Shown one piece after another: positions 33,152-41,997 of a DNA stretch of 64,000 nt. Numbering within the stretch: position 1 is the stretch's first letter; the number at the start of each line of letters is the position of its first letter. The position numbers were made by a program, and so were the translations under genes. The stretch comes from Ramlibacter monticola. GTDB taxonomy: Bacteria; Pseudomonadota; Gammaproteobacteria; Burkholderiales; Burkholderiaceae_C. The stretch is taken from contig NZ_JAEQNE010000013.1 in NCBI RefSeq assembly GCF_016722785.1, positions 1 through 64,000 on the forward strand, given 5' to 3'. The notes under the pieces were generated by a model that saw nothing but the letters and a program-made list of their open reading frames with translations, had not been told where the DNA came from and searched no databases.

Positions 33152-34051
33152 ATGGAACCGCTCCACACCCTCCGCGCCGGCGTCCTCGAGGTCGCCATCC
33201 ACCAGAGCGGGCCGGCCGACGGCCCGCCGGTGTTCCTGATGCACGGTTTCCCCTACGACATCCACGCCTACGCCGAGGTCTCGCCGCTGCTGGCGCAGGC
33301 CGGTTGCCGCGTCGTCGTGCCCTACCTGCGCGGCTTCGGTCCCACGCGCTTCCTGAGCCCGGCCACGCCGCGCTCGGGCGAGCAGGCCGCGCTCGGCGCC
33401 GACCTGCTGGCGCTGCTGGACGCGCTGCGCGTGCCGCGCGCCGTGCTGGCGGGCTACGACTGGGGCGGGCGAGCCGCCTGCGTGGTGGCGGCGCTGTGGC
33501 CCGATCGCTGCGCCGGGCTGGTCTCCTACAACAGCTACAACCTCCAGCACATCGCGCGCGCCATGGAGCCGGACACGCCGGCCAACGAGCACCGGCTCTG
33601 GTACCAGTACTACTTCCATTCGGAGCGCGGCCGCGCGGGCCTGGCGCAGCACCGGCGCGCCCTGACGCGGCTGCTGTGGCAGCTGTGGTCCCCCTCCTGG
33701 CGGTTCGACGACGCCAGCTTCGAGCGCTCGGCCGCCGCCTTCGACAACCCCGACTTCGTCGAGGTGGTGATCCATTCGTACCGGCACCGCTTCGGCCTCG
33801 TGCCGGGCGATCCTGCCTATGCGGCGATCGAGCGGCAGCTCGCGGCGCAGCCGCCGATCGCGGTGCCCACCATCAGCTTCGACGGCGGCGACGACGGCGT
33901 GCGGGAGCCGGCCCCGGCCGAGGCGTTCGCGCACCGCTTCACCGGGGCGCGCTCGCATCGCATCGTTCCGGGCGTCGGGCACAACATGCCGCAGGAGGTG
34001 CCGCGCGTGTTCGCGGATGCCGTGCTGGAACTGGTGCGCAGCAGCCGCTAG
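33152..34051 (+). CDS. Alpha/beta hydrolase with Asp nucleophile (epoxide hydrolase/haloalkane dehalogenase-like)
   Basis: 299 residues. Oxyanion loop MHGFPYDIHAY; nucleophile elbow LAGYDWGGRA has Asp instead of Ser, typical of epoxide hydrolases and dehalogenases. RFDDASFERSAAAFDNPDF is the cap region. The acid lies near ISFDGGDDG and the catalytic His in GVGHNMPQEVP. Cytoplasmic. Substrate unknown. Its stop overlaps the convergent membrane protein gene by four bases. Confidence 0.87.
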   Translation: MEPLHTLRAGVLEVAIHQSGPADGPPVFLMHGFPYDIHAYAEVSPLLAQAGCRVVVPYLRGFGPTRFLSPATPRSGEQAALGADLLALLDALRVPRAVLAGYDWGGRAACVVAALWPDRCAGLVSYNSYNLQHIARAMEPDTPANEHRLWYQYYFHSERGRAGLAQHRRALTRLLWQLWSPSWRFDDASFERSAAAFDNPDFVEVVIHSYRHRFGLVPGDPAYAAIERQLAAQPPIAVPTISFDGGDDGVREPAPAEAFAHRFTGARSHRIVPGVGHNMPQEVPRVFADAVLELVRSSR

Positions 34052-34902
34052 TGGTCCGGCTTGAGGACCTGCTCGGCGAAGGTGCGGGTCTGGCCGATCC
34101 GGTAGGGCTGGCCGCCCAGCACGGGAAAGGGCGGGCAGGCGTGCGCGGCCGCGAAGGTCCAGGCGTGGCGCGCATCCGGCTCGGTGTCCAGCGACGCGTC
34201 CCACATCCAGCCGATGCGCTCGGCGATCACCTCGCCGGTGGCGGTGTCCACCGCCATGAGGCGGCTGCCGGCGATCCAGTGGTCGCGGTCCTCGCGGGAC
34301 GAGAGGTCCTCCCAGGTGATGCCGTAGCGCGGCAGTTCGGTCGCGGGCGAGCGCAGCACGGGCAGCACGCCGCCCTCGTCCCGCGTGCCGCCGCCCAGCT
34401 CGAAGCGGGTGTAGCCGACGCCATCCTCGTTGGCCATCACCACATAGCGGTAGCCCATCGCGCTCGTCGCGGTGGACTCCACCCGGCCCGAGCCGTTGCG
34501 GCCCCACAGGAAGCTGAGGGCGTAGCCGTCGCCGTTCAGGTCGTCGCCATAGGGATCGGTCATCGCGTACTGCTTGTAGACGGCGGTGGCCGGGGCGCGC
34601 CGCCTCATCAGCAGCACGCCTTCCACGCCGTCGACCGCGCGGTGGATCTGCACGCCGGCGCTGCGGCAGTGCGCCTCGAACAGGGTCCGGGCCTGCGCCT
34701 GCGCCGACCGGAAGAGGTGCTCCCGCCATCCCTCCCAGCCCAGCCCGAGCAACGGAAGCACCAGCACGCCCGCCAGCGCGGCCATGCGGTGGCTGCGCCG
34801 GGTCGGCAGCAGCCAGGCCAGCAGCAGCGCCAGCAGAAAGACCGCGGCCCCCAGCCAGCGCATGTCGCGCAGGATGGCAAGACCGATGTCCGGTTCAGGC
34901 AC
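34048..34902 (-). CDS. Hypothetical membrane protein
   Basis: 284 residues. Two N-terminal helices (LGAAVFLLALLLAWLLP and MAALAGVLVLPLLGLGW) are followed by a large soluble, presumably periplasmic domain with aromatic- and Asp-rich stretches (YAMTDPYGDDLNGDGYALSF, DEGGVLPVLRSPATEL, ERIGWMWDASLDTEPDARHA). No known domain recognised. The DLNGDG segment looks like a calcium-binding-type loop but is isolated. Confidence 0.65.
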   Translation of the reverse strand: MPEPDIGLAILRDMRWLGAAVFLLALLLAWLLPTRRSHRMAALAGVLVLPLLGLGWEGWREHLFRSAQAQARTLFEAHCRSAGVQIHRAVDGVEGVLLMRRRAPATAVYKQYAMTDPYGDDLNGDGYALSFLWGRNGSGRVESTATSAMGYRYVVMANEDGVGYTRFELGGGTRDEGGVLPVLRSPATELPRYGITWEDLSSREDRDHWIAGSRLMAVDTATGEVIAERIGWMWDASLDTEPDARHAWTFAAAHACPPFPVLGGQPYRIGQTRTFAEQVLKPDH

Positions 34903-34995
34903 CGTGCTCTCCTCGCATGTTCGACAACCGCCGGGATGCTACCCAAGGCGCAACGCCCAGCCCGGAGCAGGGGCATGGGCCCTCGCGGGGAGGAG

Positions 34996-35451
34996 CTACC
35001 TCTCCTCGAGCTCGAAGCGCGTCCAGGCGTGCGCCAGGCTGTGGCGCAGCGAGGACTGGCGCTGCTCGTAGGCGGCCACTGGCTCCTCCAGCGTGGGCTC
35101 GACGCCCGCCAGCGTGGTCTCGAAGATGTCGTGGTAGTGCTTCAGGGCGTCGCGGGCCCCGCGGGTGCGCAGCGCGCGCAGGGCCGGGGTCAGCCGGGCG
35201 CGGCTCTCCCGCGTGCCGGCCGCGATGCAGTTGCGCATCTTCGCGCTGTCATCCGTCTCGACGCGCTCGTGCGGGCGCAGCCGGACCGAACGGCGGCACC
35301 GGTCCAGGGCCTGCCGCGTGTAGTTGCGGTAGCTGTCCACCACGACGTTGCAGCAGACCGGCAGGTCGTCCGCCGGCCCGTCGCCCCGTCCTGACGCCGG
35401 CAGGAACGCGAATGCAAGTGCGATCGCCGCGGTACGTCGGTTTTCTGACAT
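34996..35451 (-). CDS. Small exported hypothetical protein
   Basis: 151 residues from ATG 35451. N-terminus MSENRRTAAIALAFAFLPAS is a probable signal peptide. The mature part has CCNVVVDSYRNYTRQALDRC with three Cys and a long helical region RRSVRLRPHERVETDDSAKM. Function unknown. 93 bases upstream of the 34902 start on the same strand, so possibly co-transcribed. Confidence 0.55.
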   Translation of the reverse strand: MSENRRTAAIALAFAFLPASGRGDGPADDLPVCCNVVVDSYRNYTRQALDRCRRSVRLRPHERVETDDSAKMRNCIAAGTRESRARLTPALRALRTRGARDALKHYHDIFETTLAGVEPTLEEPVAAYEQRQSSLRHSLAHAWTRFELEER

Positions 35452-35574
35452 GGGACTCTCCCTGAATCGGGCGAGCGTACCCGGCCGGAACTTGGGGCAG
35501 AACGAACGAAAGTGCCGCCGGCCCTGCAACGCGAAGTGAATCGCGTTGGGCCGCTGTAACGCGCCGGAGGGTGG

Positions 35575-35889
35575 CTAGGCCTTTGGTTCCTGGGAGCCTG
35601 GGTCCTGGGAGCCTGGCTCCTGCTCGCCGTCTCCGAACAGATCCCGCAGGGTCTTGCCGCCCTCCGGCGCGCCGGAGCCACGAGCGGCGCCCTTGGGATA
35701 TTCCTCCGCGATGCGGTCCTCCCAATAGGTCGTGGGATTCGGCGCACTGCACAGGCGGCGGAACACTTCCTCCGGGACGTGCTTGTACGCGAGCACGGTC
35801 TTGTTTTCCCAGTGGAGCTCCAACTGGCGCGACGCCGGATCGTAGTCCGCCTTGCGGATGCGGCCGGTCGTGAACACTTTCGTCACCAT
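35575..35889 (-). CDS. KTSC domain protein
   Basis: 104 residues from ATG 35889, chosen because AGGAG lies seven bases upstream; an upstream in-frame start exists at 35910. TGRIRKADYDPASRQLELHW followed by NKTVLAYKHVPEEVFRRL matches the KTSC domain, a short beta domain named after the lysyl-tRNA synthetase C-terminus and of unknown role. The tail carries GSQDPGSQEP, a small direct repeat. Single gene. Confidence 0.82.
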   Translation of the reverse strand: MVTKVFTTGRIRKADYDPASRQLELHWENKTVLAYKHVPEEVFRRLCSAPNPTTYWEDRIAEEYPKGAARGSGAPEGGKTLRDLFGDGEQEPGSQDPGSQEPKA

Positions 35890-36056
35890 GCCGAAGCTCC
35901 TGTCATCCAAATGCCGCCCGGCCGACTATTCCAGGCCGCGGCACCCACCGCCAATTGCGCCATGGTGCCGTTCGTAAGATGTAAACGGCACTTTGGTCCC
36001 TTGGGGAAGGCCAGGCGTCTGCGTACTATTTCTCACAAGACTCAATGGAGTGTGAC

Positions 36057-36326
36057 ATGCGACTGACCCTTTGTGATTGCGGCGTGGCCTACCTGGTCCG
36101 CCTGAACCGCTCCTTCTGGATGCGGTTCGTCCCCGGTCGTCGCCATTATTTCTGCGTGCGCTGCAAATCCCACCAACTGCTGTCAAGGTACGGCCTGCGC
36201 CGCGCCTTCCCGGCCCTGCCGAAGCAGATGGACATTTCCGCCACCGCGCCCGCGGCGCTGGAGCCCAGCGTCTCGCCCTCCGAACTTTTCGCCTCCAGCA
36301 CGCGCTCGCCCGTGCGCACCCGCTGA
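36057..36326 (+). CDS. Small Cys-rich hypothetical protein
   Basis: 89 residues from ATG 36057 (GGAG six bases upstream). CDCG (6-9) and CVRC (about 33-36) could form a treble-clef or zinc ribbon, with a basic middle RRHYFCVRCKSHQLLSRYG. The C-terminal third is Ser/Pro/Ala-rich. No family name. Ends five bases before the convergent amidase stop. Confidence 0.5.
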   Translation: MRLTLCDCGVAYLVRLNRSFWMRFVPGRRHYFCVRCKSHQLLSRYGLRRAFPALPKQMDISATAPAALEPSVSPSELFASSTRSPVRTR

Positions 36327-36331
36327 CGAAC

Positions 36332-37705
36332 CTAGTCACCCGGAACGCACCGCATCCAGGGCCGCGCGAACTCCAGCTGCGCGGCCAGCCCCAACAAAAG
36401 TCCTTCGCTGCCCGCACGCCCGACGAAGTGGGCCCCTACCGGCAGTCCCGCGAGCGATCCGGCCGGCACGGAGATCGCGGGCAGGCCCGCGAAATTGGCG
36501 ACGGCCGTGAACGGCGCGAAGGCGAGCGACGCGCGCAGGTTCGCCAGCCAGCCCCGCTCGGCCCAGCCCTCCGCCGCCGGGGCGGTCGTCGCCGTCGTCG
36601 GCGTCAGCAGCAGGTCGAAGCCTGCCAGCATCGCGTCCAGCCGTTCGCCCCAGTGCGTCCGCGCGCTGGGGCGCACCAGCCCCAGCGTGCGGACGATGCG
36701 CCCCGCGGCCACGTGCCGGCGCGTACGCGGCAACAGGCGCTCGGGATCCTTCAGAGCGGCGGCGTCGGCGGCTGCGCCCGCGAACCAGTGCGCAAACACG
36801 GACAGCGCCATGCCGGTTGGCGCGCGCAGGCGGAAGTTGTCGACGCGGTGGCCGAGGCCGCGCAGCACCTGCGCCAGTTCCTCCAGCACGGCGGCCACGC
36901 CGGGTTCGGTGCGCGCTCCCGCCACCGGGCTCGCGGTGGCCAGCGCGATGCGCAGCGAGGGTGGCGACGCCGGGGTGGCGAGCCCGGGACGCCCCGCCAG
37001 CACGCTCGCCATCAGCGCCGCGTCGGCGGCGCTCGCGGCCAGCACGCCGTTGCAGGACAGGCCGAACCAGGAGCCCTGGCCGATGTCCGCGGGCACGACT
37101 CCGTCGCCCGGCTTCCAGCCGACCACGCCGCAGGCCGCGGCGGGCACGCGGATGGACCCGAGCCCGTCGCTCCCGTGCGCGATGGGGACCAGCCCCGCGG
37201 CGACGGCCGCGGCGCTGCCGCCGGAAGACCCGCCCGCCGTGCGCGCGAGGTCCCATGGGTTGCGGGCGGTGCCCAGCGCACCGTCGGTGAAGGGCCAGAG
37301 GCACAGTTCCGGGACCCGGGTGAGCCCCAGCACGATCGCGCCGGCGGCTCGCAGCCGGTGCACCACCTCGTGGTCCACGGGGCTGGCGCGGTCCGAAGTG
37401 GCCGTCGAGCCCTCCCGCAAGGGTTCGCCGGCGACCGGCACGTTGTCCTTGATCGCCACCGGCACGCCGGCCAGCGGCAACGCGTCGCGGGCGGGGTGGG
37501 CGGCGAGCACGGCCGCCTCCCGCAGCGCCGCCTCGCCGCGGACGCGCTGGAAGGCGCCGATGCGCGGATCGCGCCGCGCGATCTGCTCCAGGTGCTGCCG
37601 CACCACGTCGACGGGGGAGATCGCGCCCTTGCGCACGGCCGCGGCGATCTCGCCGGCGGCCCAGCCGATCGTGCGCGAAGCCTGCGCCAGTTCGGCGAGG
37701 GCCAT
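36332..37705 (-). CDS. Amidase (amidase-signature family)
   Basis: 457 residues. The Ser-cisSer-Lys triad is visible: K86 in PVAIKDNVP, cis-Ser S160 in TAGGSSGGSAAA, nucleophile S185 in SDGLGSIRVPA. Hydrolyses an amide to carboxylate plus ammonia in the cytoplasm. C-terminal GLPVGAHFVGRAGSEGLLL is the typical end. Preceded by a small lipoprotein gene ending eight bases upstream of the ATG, so both are probably co-transcribed. The specific substrate cannot be inferred. Confidence 0.9.
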   Translation of the reverse strand: MALAELAQASRTIGWAAGEIAAAVRKGAISPVDVVRQHLEQIARRDPRIGAFQRVRGEAALREAAVLAAHPARDALPLAGVPVAIKDNVPVAGEPLREGSTATSDRASPVDHEVVHRLRAAGAIVLGLTRVPELCLWPFTDGALGTARNPWDLARTAGGSSGGSAAAVAAGLVPIAHGSDGLGSIRVPAAACGVVGWKPGDGVVPADIGQGSWFGLSCNGVLAASAADAALMASVLAGRPGLATPASPPSLRIALATASPVAGARTEPGVAAVLEELAQVLRGLGHRVDNFRLRAPTGMALSVFAHWFAGAAADAAALKDPERLLPRTRRHVAAGRIVRTLGLVRPSARTHWGERLDAMLAGFDLLLTPTTATTAPAAEGWAERGWLANLRASLAFAPFTAVANFAGLPAISVPAGSLAGLPVGAHFVGRAGSEGLLLGLAAQLEFARPWMRCVPGD

Positions 37706-37713
37706 GGCGTTCC

Positions 37714-37860
37714 TCAGATCGCCACGTCGTGGTAACGCTGGACCTGGCAGGCGTAGGAGGATTCGCCTCCGTCGCAGGGCGACGGCGGTCTCTCGTAGGC
37801 AGGAAGTCCGGCGCAGCCCGCCAGTGCGGCAAGCAGCAAGGCACAGAGGGTCTTGGCCAT
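37714..37860 (-). CDS. Small lipoprotein
   Basis: 48 residues; GGAGGAG lies five bases upstream of ATG 37860. MAKTLCALLLAALAGCAGLP has a lipobox LAGC with the lipidated Cys at residue 16. The remaining 33 residues contain two Cys (SPCDGGESSYACQ). Probably an outer or inner membrane lipoprotein of unknown function upstream of the amidase. Confidence 0.6.
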   Translation of the reverse strand: MAKTLCALLLAALAGCAGLPAYERPPSPCDGGESSYACQVQRYHDVAI

Positions 37861-38074
37861 GGTCACTCCTCCCAGCTGATGCGGAATGTAAGGCAGACCG
37901 AAATGCAATGACCAGCCCCGGATTTATCCCCAGCGCCAGAATGGTGCGTGTGAACTCGGTCACGCCGACTGTCCATTCCGTGTTGCGCCGATCCCCTATG
38001 GCCAACACAACGGCACCAATGGCATCTTGTCACCAACGAGCGTCACCGGTACAAAAGAAACGGAGGCCGTACAG

Positions 38075-38380
38075 ATGTTCCACAGCAGACATACCCCCGA
38101 CATCGCGATCCTGAAGCTGCTCGCCAGCCTGGTGGCCCTGGGCCTCCTCGCCTGCCTGTGGGCCGCCGCGACGATGGGCGTGGGCCGGCTGCTTCACAGC
38201 CCCCTGCTGGCGCTGGCGATGCTGCTGGTCCTGGCCGCCCTGGTCGCCGGCCTGCGCCGCCTGCTGCAGGAGATCGCCGACCGCCGCCGCTCGGACGACC
38301 TGCGGATGTCCGAGCTGACCACGCTCACCTTCCCGCCGGAGCCGCGCGTGCAGCGCACGCGCCCCGCGCAACTGCGCTGA
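38075..38380 (+). CDS. Small membrane protein
   Basis: 101 residues from ATG 38075 (GGAGG upstream). Two hydrophobic helices (LASLVALGLLACLWAAATMG and LALAMLLVLAALVAGL), then a charged cytoplasmic tail RRLLQEIADRRRSDDLRM. No named family. Convergent with the threonine dehydratase-like gene, three bases apart. Confidence 0.6.
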   Translation: MFHSRHTPDIAILKLLASLVALGLLACLWAAATMGVGRLLHSPLLALAMLLVLAALVAGLRRLLQEIADRRRSDDLRMSELTTLTFPPEPRVQRTRPAQLR

Positions 38381-38383
38381 GAC

Positions 38384-39343
38384 TCACTGCACGAGGAGCT
38401 GGCAGAAGCGGGCGAGATCGACGTTCCCGCCGCTGACGATCACGCCCACGCGGGCGCCGCGCAATGCCTCCCGCCGCGCGCGCGCCGCCGCGAACCCGAG
38501 GCAACCCGTCGGCTCGAAGACCAGCTTCATGCGCTCCGCCGCGAAGCGCATGCACTCCACCAGTTCCGCATCGGAAGCCGTGAGGATGTCGTCCACGGCG
38601 TTGCGGATGATCGCGAACGTGAGCTCGCCGAGATGCGCCGTCTGCGCGCCGTCGGCGATGGTGCGCGGCGTCTCGATGTGGACGATGGCGCCGCTGCGGA
38701 ACGACTGCTGGCCATCGTTGCCCGCCTCCGGCTCGACCCCGTAGAGCCTGCACTGCGGCGCCAGCGCGCGCGTGGCGAGCGCCGTGCCCGCGAGCAGGCC
38801 GCCGCCGCCGAGCGGAACGAACAGCGCGTCGAGCGGCCCCACCTCTTCCAGCAGTTCCTTCGCGGCCGTGCCCTGTCCGGCGATCACGTCCGCATGGTCG
38901 AACGGCGGCACCAGCGTGAGGCCGTGCTTGCGCGCGAGATCGCGGCCGATCTGCTCGCGGTCCTCCTTGTAGCGGTCGTAGAGCACCACGTTGCCCCCGT
39001 AGCCGCGCGTGGCGGCCACCTTCGCGGCCGGCGCATCGTTCGGCATCACGATCGTGGCGGGCATGCCGAGGATGCGCGCCGACAGCGCGATGGCCTGCGC
39101 ATGGTTGCCCGACGAGAAGGTCACCACGCCGGCGCGCCGCTGCGCCGCATCGAAGCGCGACAGCGCGTTGAAGGCGCCGCGGAACTTGAACGCGCCCATG
39201 CGCTGCAGGTTCTCGCACTTGAAGTACACGCGCGCGCCCAGTTCGTCGTCGAGCGTGCGCGAGGCGAGGACGGGCGTGCGGTGCGCGTGGCCGCGGATGC
39301 GCTCGGCCGCGGCGAGCACGGCGTCGTAGTCGGGAAGGTTCAT
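38384..39343 (-). CDS. PLP-dependent threonine/serine dehydratase-like enzyme
   Basis: 319 residues from ATG 39343 (a TTG lies three codons upstream). Schiff-base Lys K53 in MGAFKFRGAFNAL; the phosphate loop PLGGGGLLAG; SSGNHAQAIALSA binds the PLP carboxylate. Catalytic-type TdcB/threo-3-hydroxyaspartate dehydratase length, with no C-terminal ACT domain, so not the isoleucine-regulated biosynthetic IlvA. Deaminates threonine or serine to the 2-keto acid, or hydroxyaspartate to oxaloacetate. Confidence 0.9.
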   Translation of the reverse strand: MNLPDYDAVLAAAERIRGHAHRTPVLASRTLDDELGARVYFKCENLQRMGAFKFRGAFNALSRFDAAQRRAGVVTFSSGNHAQAIALSARILGMPATIVMPNDAPAAKVAATRGYGGNVVLYDRYKEDREQIGRDLARKHGLTLVPPFDHADVIAGQGTAAKELLEEVGPLDALFVPLGGGGLLAGTALATRALAPQCRLYGVEPEAGNDGQQSFRSGAIVHIETPRTIADGAQTAHLGELTFAIIRNAVDDILTASDAELVECMRFAAERMKLVFEPTGCLGFAAARARREALRGARVGVIVSGGNVDLARFCQLLVQ

Positions 39344-39418
39344 GGTTTGCAACAGCTAGGTCCTTGCATCCGGGGCGGGCGGGTCCATACTAGCGGCCCG
39401 ATGTCGAAGGAGCTTGCG

Positions 39419-39769
39419 ATGTGCTACCTCGTTCGTCAACAGCAGCCGGAAGCGGAAGCCGGGGGGGTGGCGCAGCAACCCCGGGGATTCGACGCCACGC
39501 GGCCGCGCTGGGCCGGCGCCGCCGCCCTCACCCTGCTCGGCGGCCTGGCCGTCGCGGCGGCCCTGGTGACCACGCCTTCGATGGCGCCGCAGTTGCAGGG
39601 CGCGCGGGAATCGGGTGCCGTGCTGCCCGTCGCGGCCCAGAGCCCTTCGCGGACCACCACCGGGGGTGGCGCAGTCGAGCAGACTTCGCTGCCGATGGAC
39701 GACGGAGTGCCCTCCAGCGGCACCGATGTCGTGAAGGCCGGCGCGGGGCACTGCCACCACGGACTGTGA
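39419..39769 (+). CDS. Hypothetical single-pass membrane protein
   Basis: 116 residues from ATG 39419 (AAGGAG six bases upstream; an earlier ATG lies at 39401). One central helix (AGAAALTLLGGLAVAAALV), cytoplasmic side rich in Gln/Pro, then a Ser/Thr-rich outer part ending GAGHCHHGL, with Cys and His that could bind metal. No family recognised. Followed by a terminator. Confidence 0.5.
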   Translation: MCYLVRQQQPEAEAGGVAQQPRGFDATRPRWAGAAALTLLGGLAVAAALVTTPSMAPQLQGARESGAVLPVAAQSPSRTTTGGGAVEQTSLPMDDGVPSSGTDVVKAGAGHCHHGL

Positions 39770-39773
39770 GCGC

Positions 39774-39794
39774 GGGCAGCGCGGGCTGCCCTTT
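39774..39794 (+). terminator. Terminator after the 39419 gene
   Basis: GGGCAGC (39774-39780), loop GCGG, GCTGCCC (39785-39791), then TTT. Starts five bases past the stop. Confidence 0.65.
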
Positions 39795-39815
39795 ACGTTG
39801 CACCGGAGGCGAGCT

Positions 39816-40064
39816 TCAGCGCGTGCCGGTGCGCACGCTGGCGGCCTTGGAATGGACCACGTGGGTGGCCCCGGTTGCCTGCACCTCGGACTCCTGGTCG
39901 TGCACGTGGAAGCGCCAGCCGGCCGCCAGCATCACGATCGTGAACAGCGCCATGTAGCGGTGCTCGTTCTTCTTGGTGCCGCTGAACAGCGCCCCGAGCA
40001 GCGCCAGGGCGCCGGCAACGAGCAGCAGTTTGACATCGGGATGCAGGTTGCTGAGGAACTCCAT
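39816..40064 (-). CDS. Small two-helix membrane protein
   Basis: 82 residues. Helix 1 VKLLLVAGALALLGALFSG, a basic loop TKKNEHR, helix 2 YMALFTIVMLAAGWRF, then a His/Glu-containing tail. Unknown family. Start ATG 40064 with no near alternative. Confidence 0.5.
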   Translation of the reverse strand: MEFLSNLHPDVKLLLVAGALALLGALFSGTKKNEHRYMALFTIVMLAAGWRFHVHDQESEVQATGATHVVHSKAASVRTGTR

Positions 40065-40265
40065 GGGGTACTCCGGGTGCGCAGGGGTGCACAGTACATG
40101 AGCTGGCGCCCACTGACCAGTTCCAGCTCCCAGGCGGCGCCCCGAGTGTGGCGGCGGCGGCACGTCGACCCGCGAATTTCCTCTTAACAGTCGCCGGGCT
40201 CCTGCAGTAGAAGGAGCCCAGGATCCGCGGCCGCGCCAAGGCGCCGCCGGAAAGGGGAAGCGGCC

Positions 40266-40706
40266 ATGGGCAGCGTCGAACGCGAACGGCGGCACCGCGC
40301 CAGCCTAGAGCAGATCAACCGCGTGCAGCTCGTCGTCGGGCGCGGCGATCGCATGCGCGTGGACCACGAAGGCACGCTGCTGGAGCGCGCCCGCATGCTG
40401 GCCCAGGAGATCCGCTCGCACGAGGCGACGGAGCAGGGGCTGGCGGCCTTCGACCGGCTGCTGCGCCGGGCGGAGGAGCACGACGCGCGCCACGGCCGCG
40501 ACATCCTCGTCTTCGTCGCGGCCGTCTGGAGCAACCGGCCGTTGCCGCTCCACACGCTGCGCGGGCTCGACGCCGACGTCGGCGACGACATGCTCGCCGT
40601 CCTCGATGCGTTTCGTTACGCGCGACTGGACCTGGTCGAGTCCGTGGAGGGTGGCCCGCGGCGCGTCGCGCGGCTGGTGAACGAGGCCCGGCTCTCGAGA
40701 GCCTAG
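40266..40706 (+). CDS. Hypothetical helical protein
   Basis: 146 residues, soluble, largely helical: LERARMLAQEIRSHEATEQG, AAFDRLLRRAEEHDARHGRD, then LRGLDADVGDDMLAVLDAFR. The C-terminus ends RVARLVNEARLSRA. No signal peptide. I do not recognise a family. It stands alone in the plus orientation upstream of the convergent serine hydrolase. Confidence 0.5.
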   Translation: MGSVERERRHRASLEQINRVQLVVGRGDRMRVDHEGTLLERARMLAQEIRSHEATEQGLAAFDRLLRRAEEHDARHGRDILVFVAAVWSNRPLPLHTLRGLDADVGDDMLAVLDAFRYARLDLVESVEGGPRRVARLVNEARLSRA

Positions 40707-40797
40707 TCGCCCGCCCGGCGCGCCGGGTCGAACACCGGCAGCAGTTGCCCGTCCTTGGCGGCGCCGCTGCCGCGGCCCTGCAGCGTGAATTCCGCCC

Positions 40798-41997
40798 TCA
40801 GGCGATCGGCTCCATGTCGCGCTCGAGCGCTTCGCGCACCAGGGCCTTGAACTCGGGCCAGAAGGGCAGGTCGGATCCCATGTAGCGCTGCGTCATGAGG
40901 GCCACGGCCACGCGGCGCGAAGGCCAGATCCACCACTTCGTCCCCGCGAGCCCGCCCCACTGCAGGTCGCCGGGCATGCTGGTCGGGTCCGCGCCGGAAG
41001 CTTCCACCGTGACCGAGGCCGCGAAGCTGTGGCCGCGGCCGATCGTGCGCGGCATGTTCGGGAAGCCGATCCACAGGCCGGGCGCCAGCTGGTTGTCGAA
41101 GACGGAGGGCAGCGACTCGGGCGCGAGCAGCGGCGCGCCGCCATTCGCCAGCACGCCGAGCAGCTTCGCGAAGTCGCCGAGGCTGGCCACCAGGCCGCCG
41201 CCCGCATTCAGCCGCGGCACCGGCTGCAGGTAGGCGCCGTCGTAAGGCAGGTGGTCGGCCGGGCGCAGGGCCCGCCGCGAGGGCTCGCGCAGGTCGCCGA
41301 TGTACATGCGCGCGAGCCGCGCCTGCTTGCCGGGCGGCACGAAGAAGAAGGTGTCGTGCAGATCCAGCGGCTCGAACACATGGCGCTGCAGGTGCCGGTC
41401 CAGCGGCTCCCCGCTGGCCACCTCGATCACCCGGCCCAAGACGTCCGTGGCCACCGAGTAGTTCCAGTCCGCCCCGGGCCGGAACAGCAGCGGCAGCTGG
41501 CCGAGCGCTTCCATCATCTGCGCGAGCGACAAGCCCGGATCGGCCATGCCCGCCGCCATGTACGCCTTCGCGAGCGGCGTATCGGGATGCAGGAAGGCGT
41601 AGGTGAAGCCCGCGGTGTGCGTGAGCAGGTGGCGCAGCCGCACCGGCTCGGGCAACGGCTGCGTGTCATCGAGCGCAAGCGCGCCCGGGCGCAAGGCCCG
41701 CAGCGCGCGCAGCGCGGGGATGTACTCGCCGACCGGGTCGTCCAGGCCGATGCGGCCCTGCGCCACCAGCCGCAGCGCGGCGCAGCTCGTGACCAGCTTG
41801 GTGTTGGAGAAGACGCGGAACAGGTGGTCCTCGCGCAGCGGGACCTGCGCCTCGCGGTCGGCCCAGCCCAGGCAATTGCGCGCGACGAGTTCGGTGCCGC
41901 ACAGCACCGCGTACGAGACGCCGGGCAGTTCCCCGTCGTCGACGCGCTGCCGCAGGGCGGCGTCGACGCGCGTGAAATCGGGCAGGCCGGCTCGCAT
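40798..41997 (-). CDS. Serine hydrolase, beta-lactamase/class C-like (esterase EstB type)
   Basis: 399 residues. The S-x-x-K nucleophile motif is S64-N-T-K67 in RVFSNTKLVT; the WNYSVATDVLG block supplies the Tyr of Y-x-(S/N); C-terminal GGLAGTKWWIWPSRRVAV is the KTG-like strand. No signal peptide is apparent, which favours a cytoplasmic esterase or amidase over a true beta-lactamase. Its start overlaps the stop of the upstream amidase (TGATG), so both form one operon. Confidence 0.88.
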   Translation of the reverse strand: MRAGLPDFTRVDAALRQRVDDGELPGVSYAVLCGTELVARNCLGWADREAQVPLREDHLFRVFSNTKLVTSCAALRLVAQGRIGLDDPVGEYIPALRALRALRPGALALDDTQPLPEPVRLRHLLTHTAGFTYAFLHPDTPLAKAYMAAGMADPGLSLAQMMEALGQLPLLFRPGADWNYSVATDVLGRVIEVASGEPLDRHLQRHVFEPLDLHDTFFFVPPGKQARLARMYIGDLREPSRRALRPADHLPYDGAYLQPVPRLNAGGGLVASLGDFAKLLGVLANGGAPLLAPESLPSVFDNQLAPGLWIGFPNMPRTIGRGHSFAASVTVEASGADPTSMPGDLQWGGLAGTKWWIWPSRRVAVALMTQRYMGSDLPFWPEFKALVREALERDMEPIA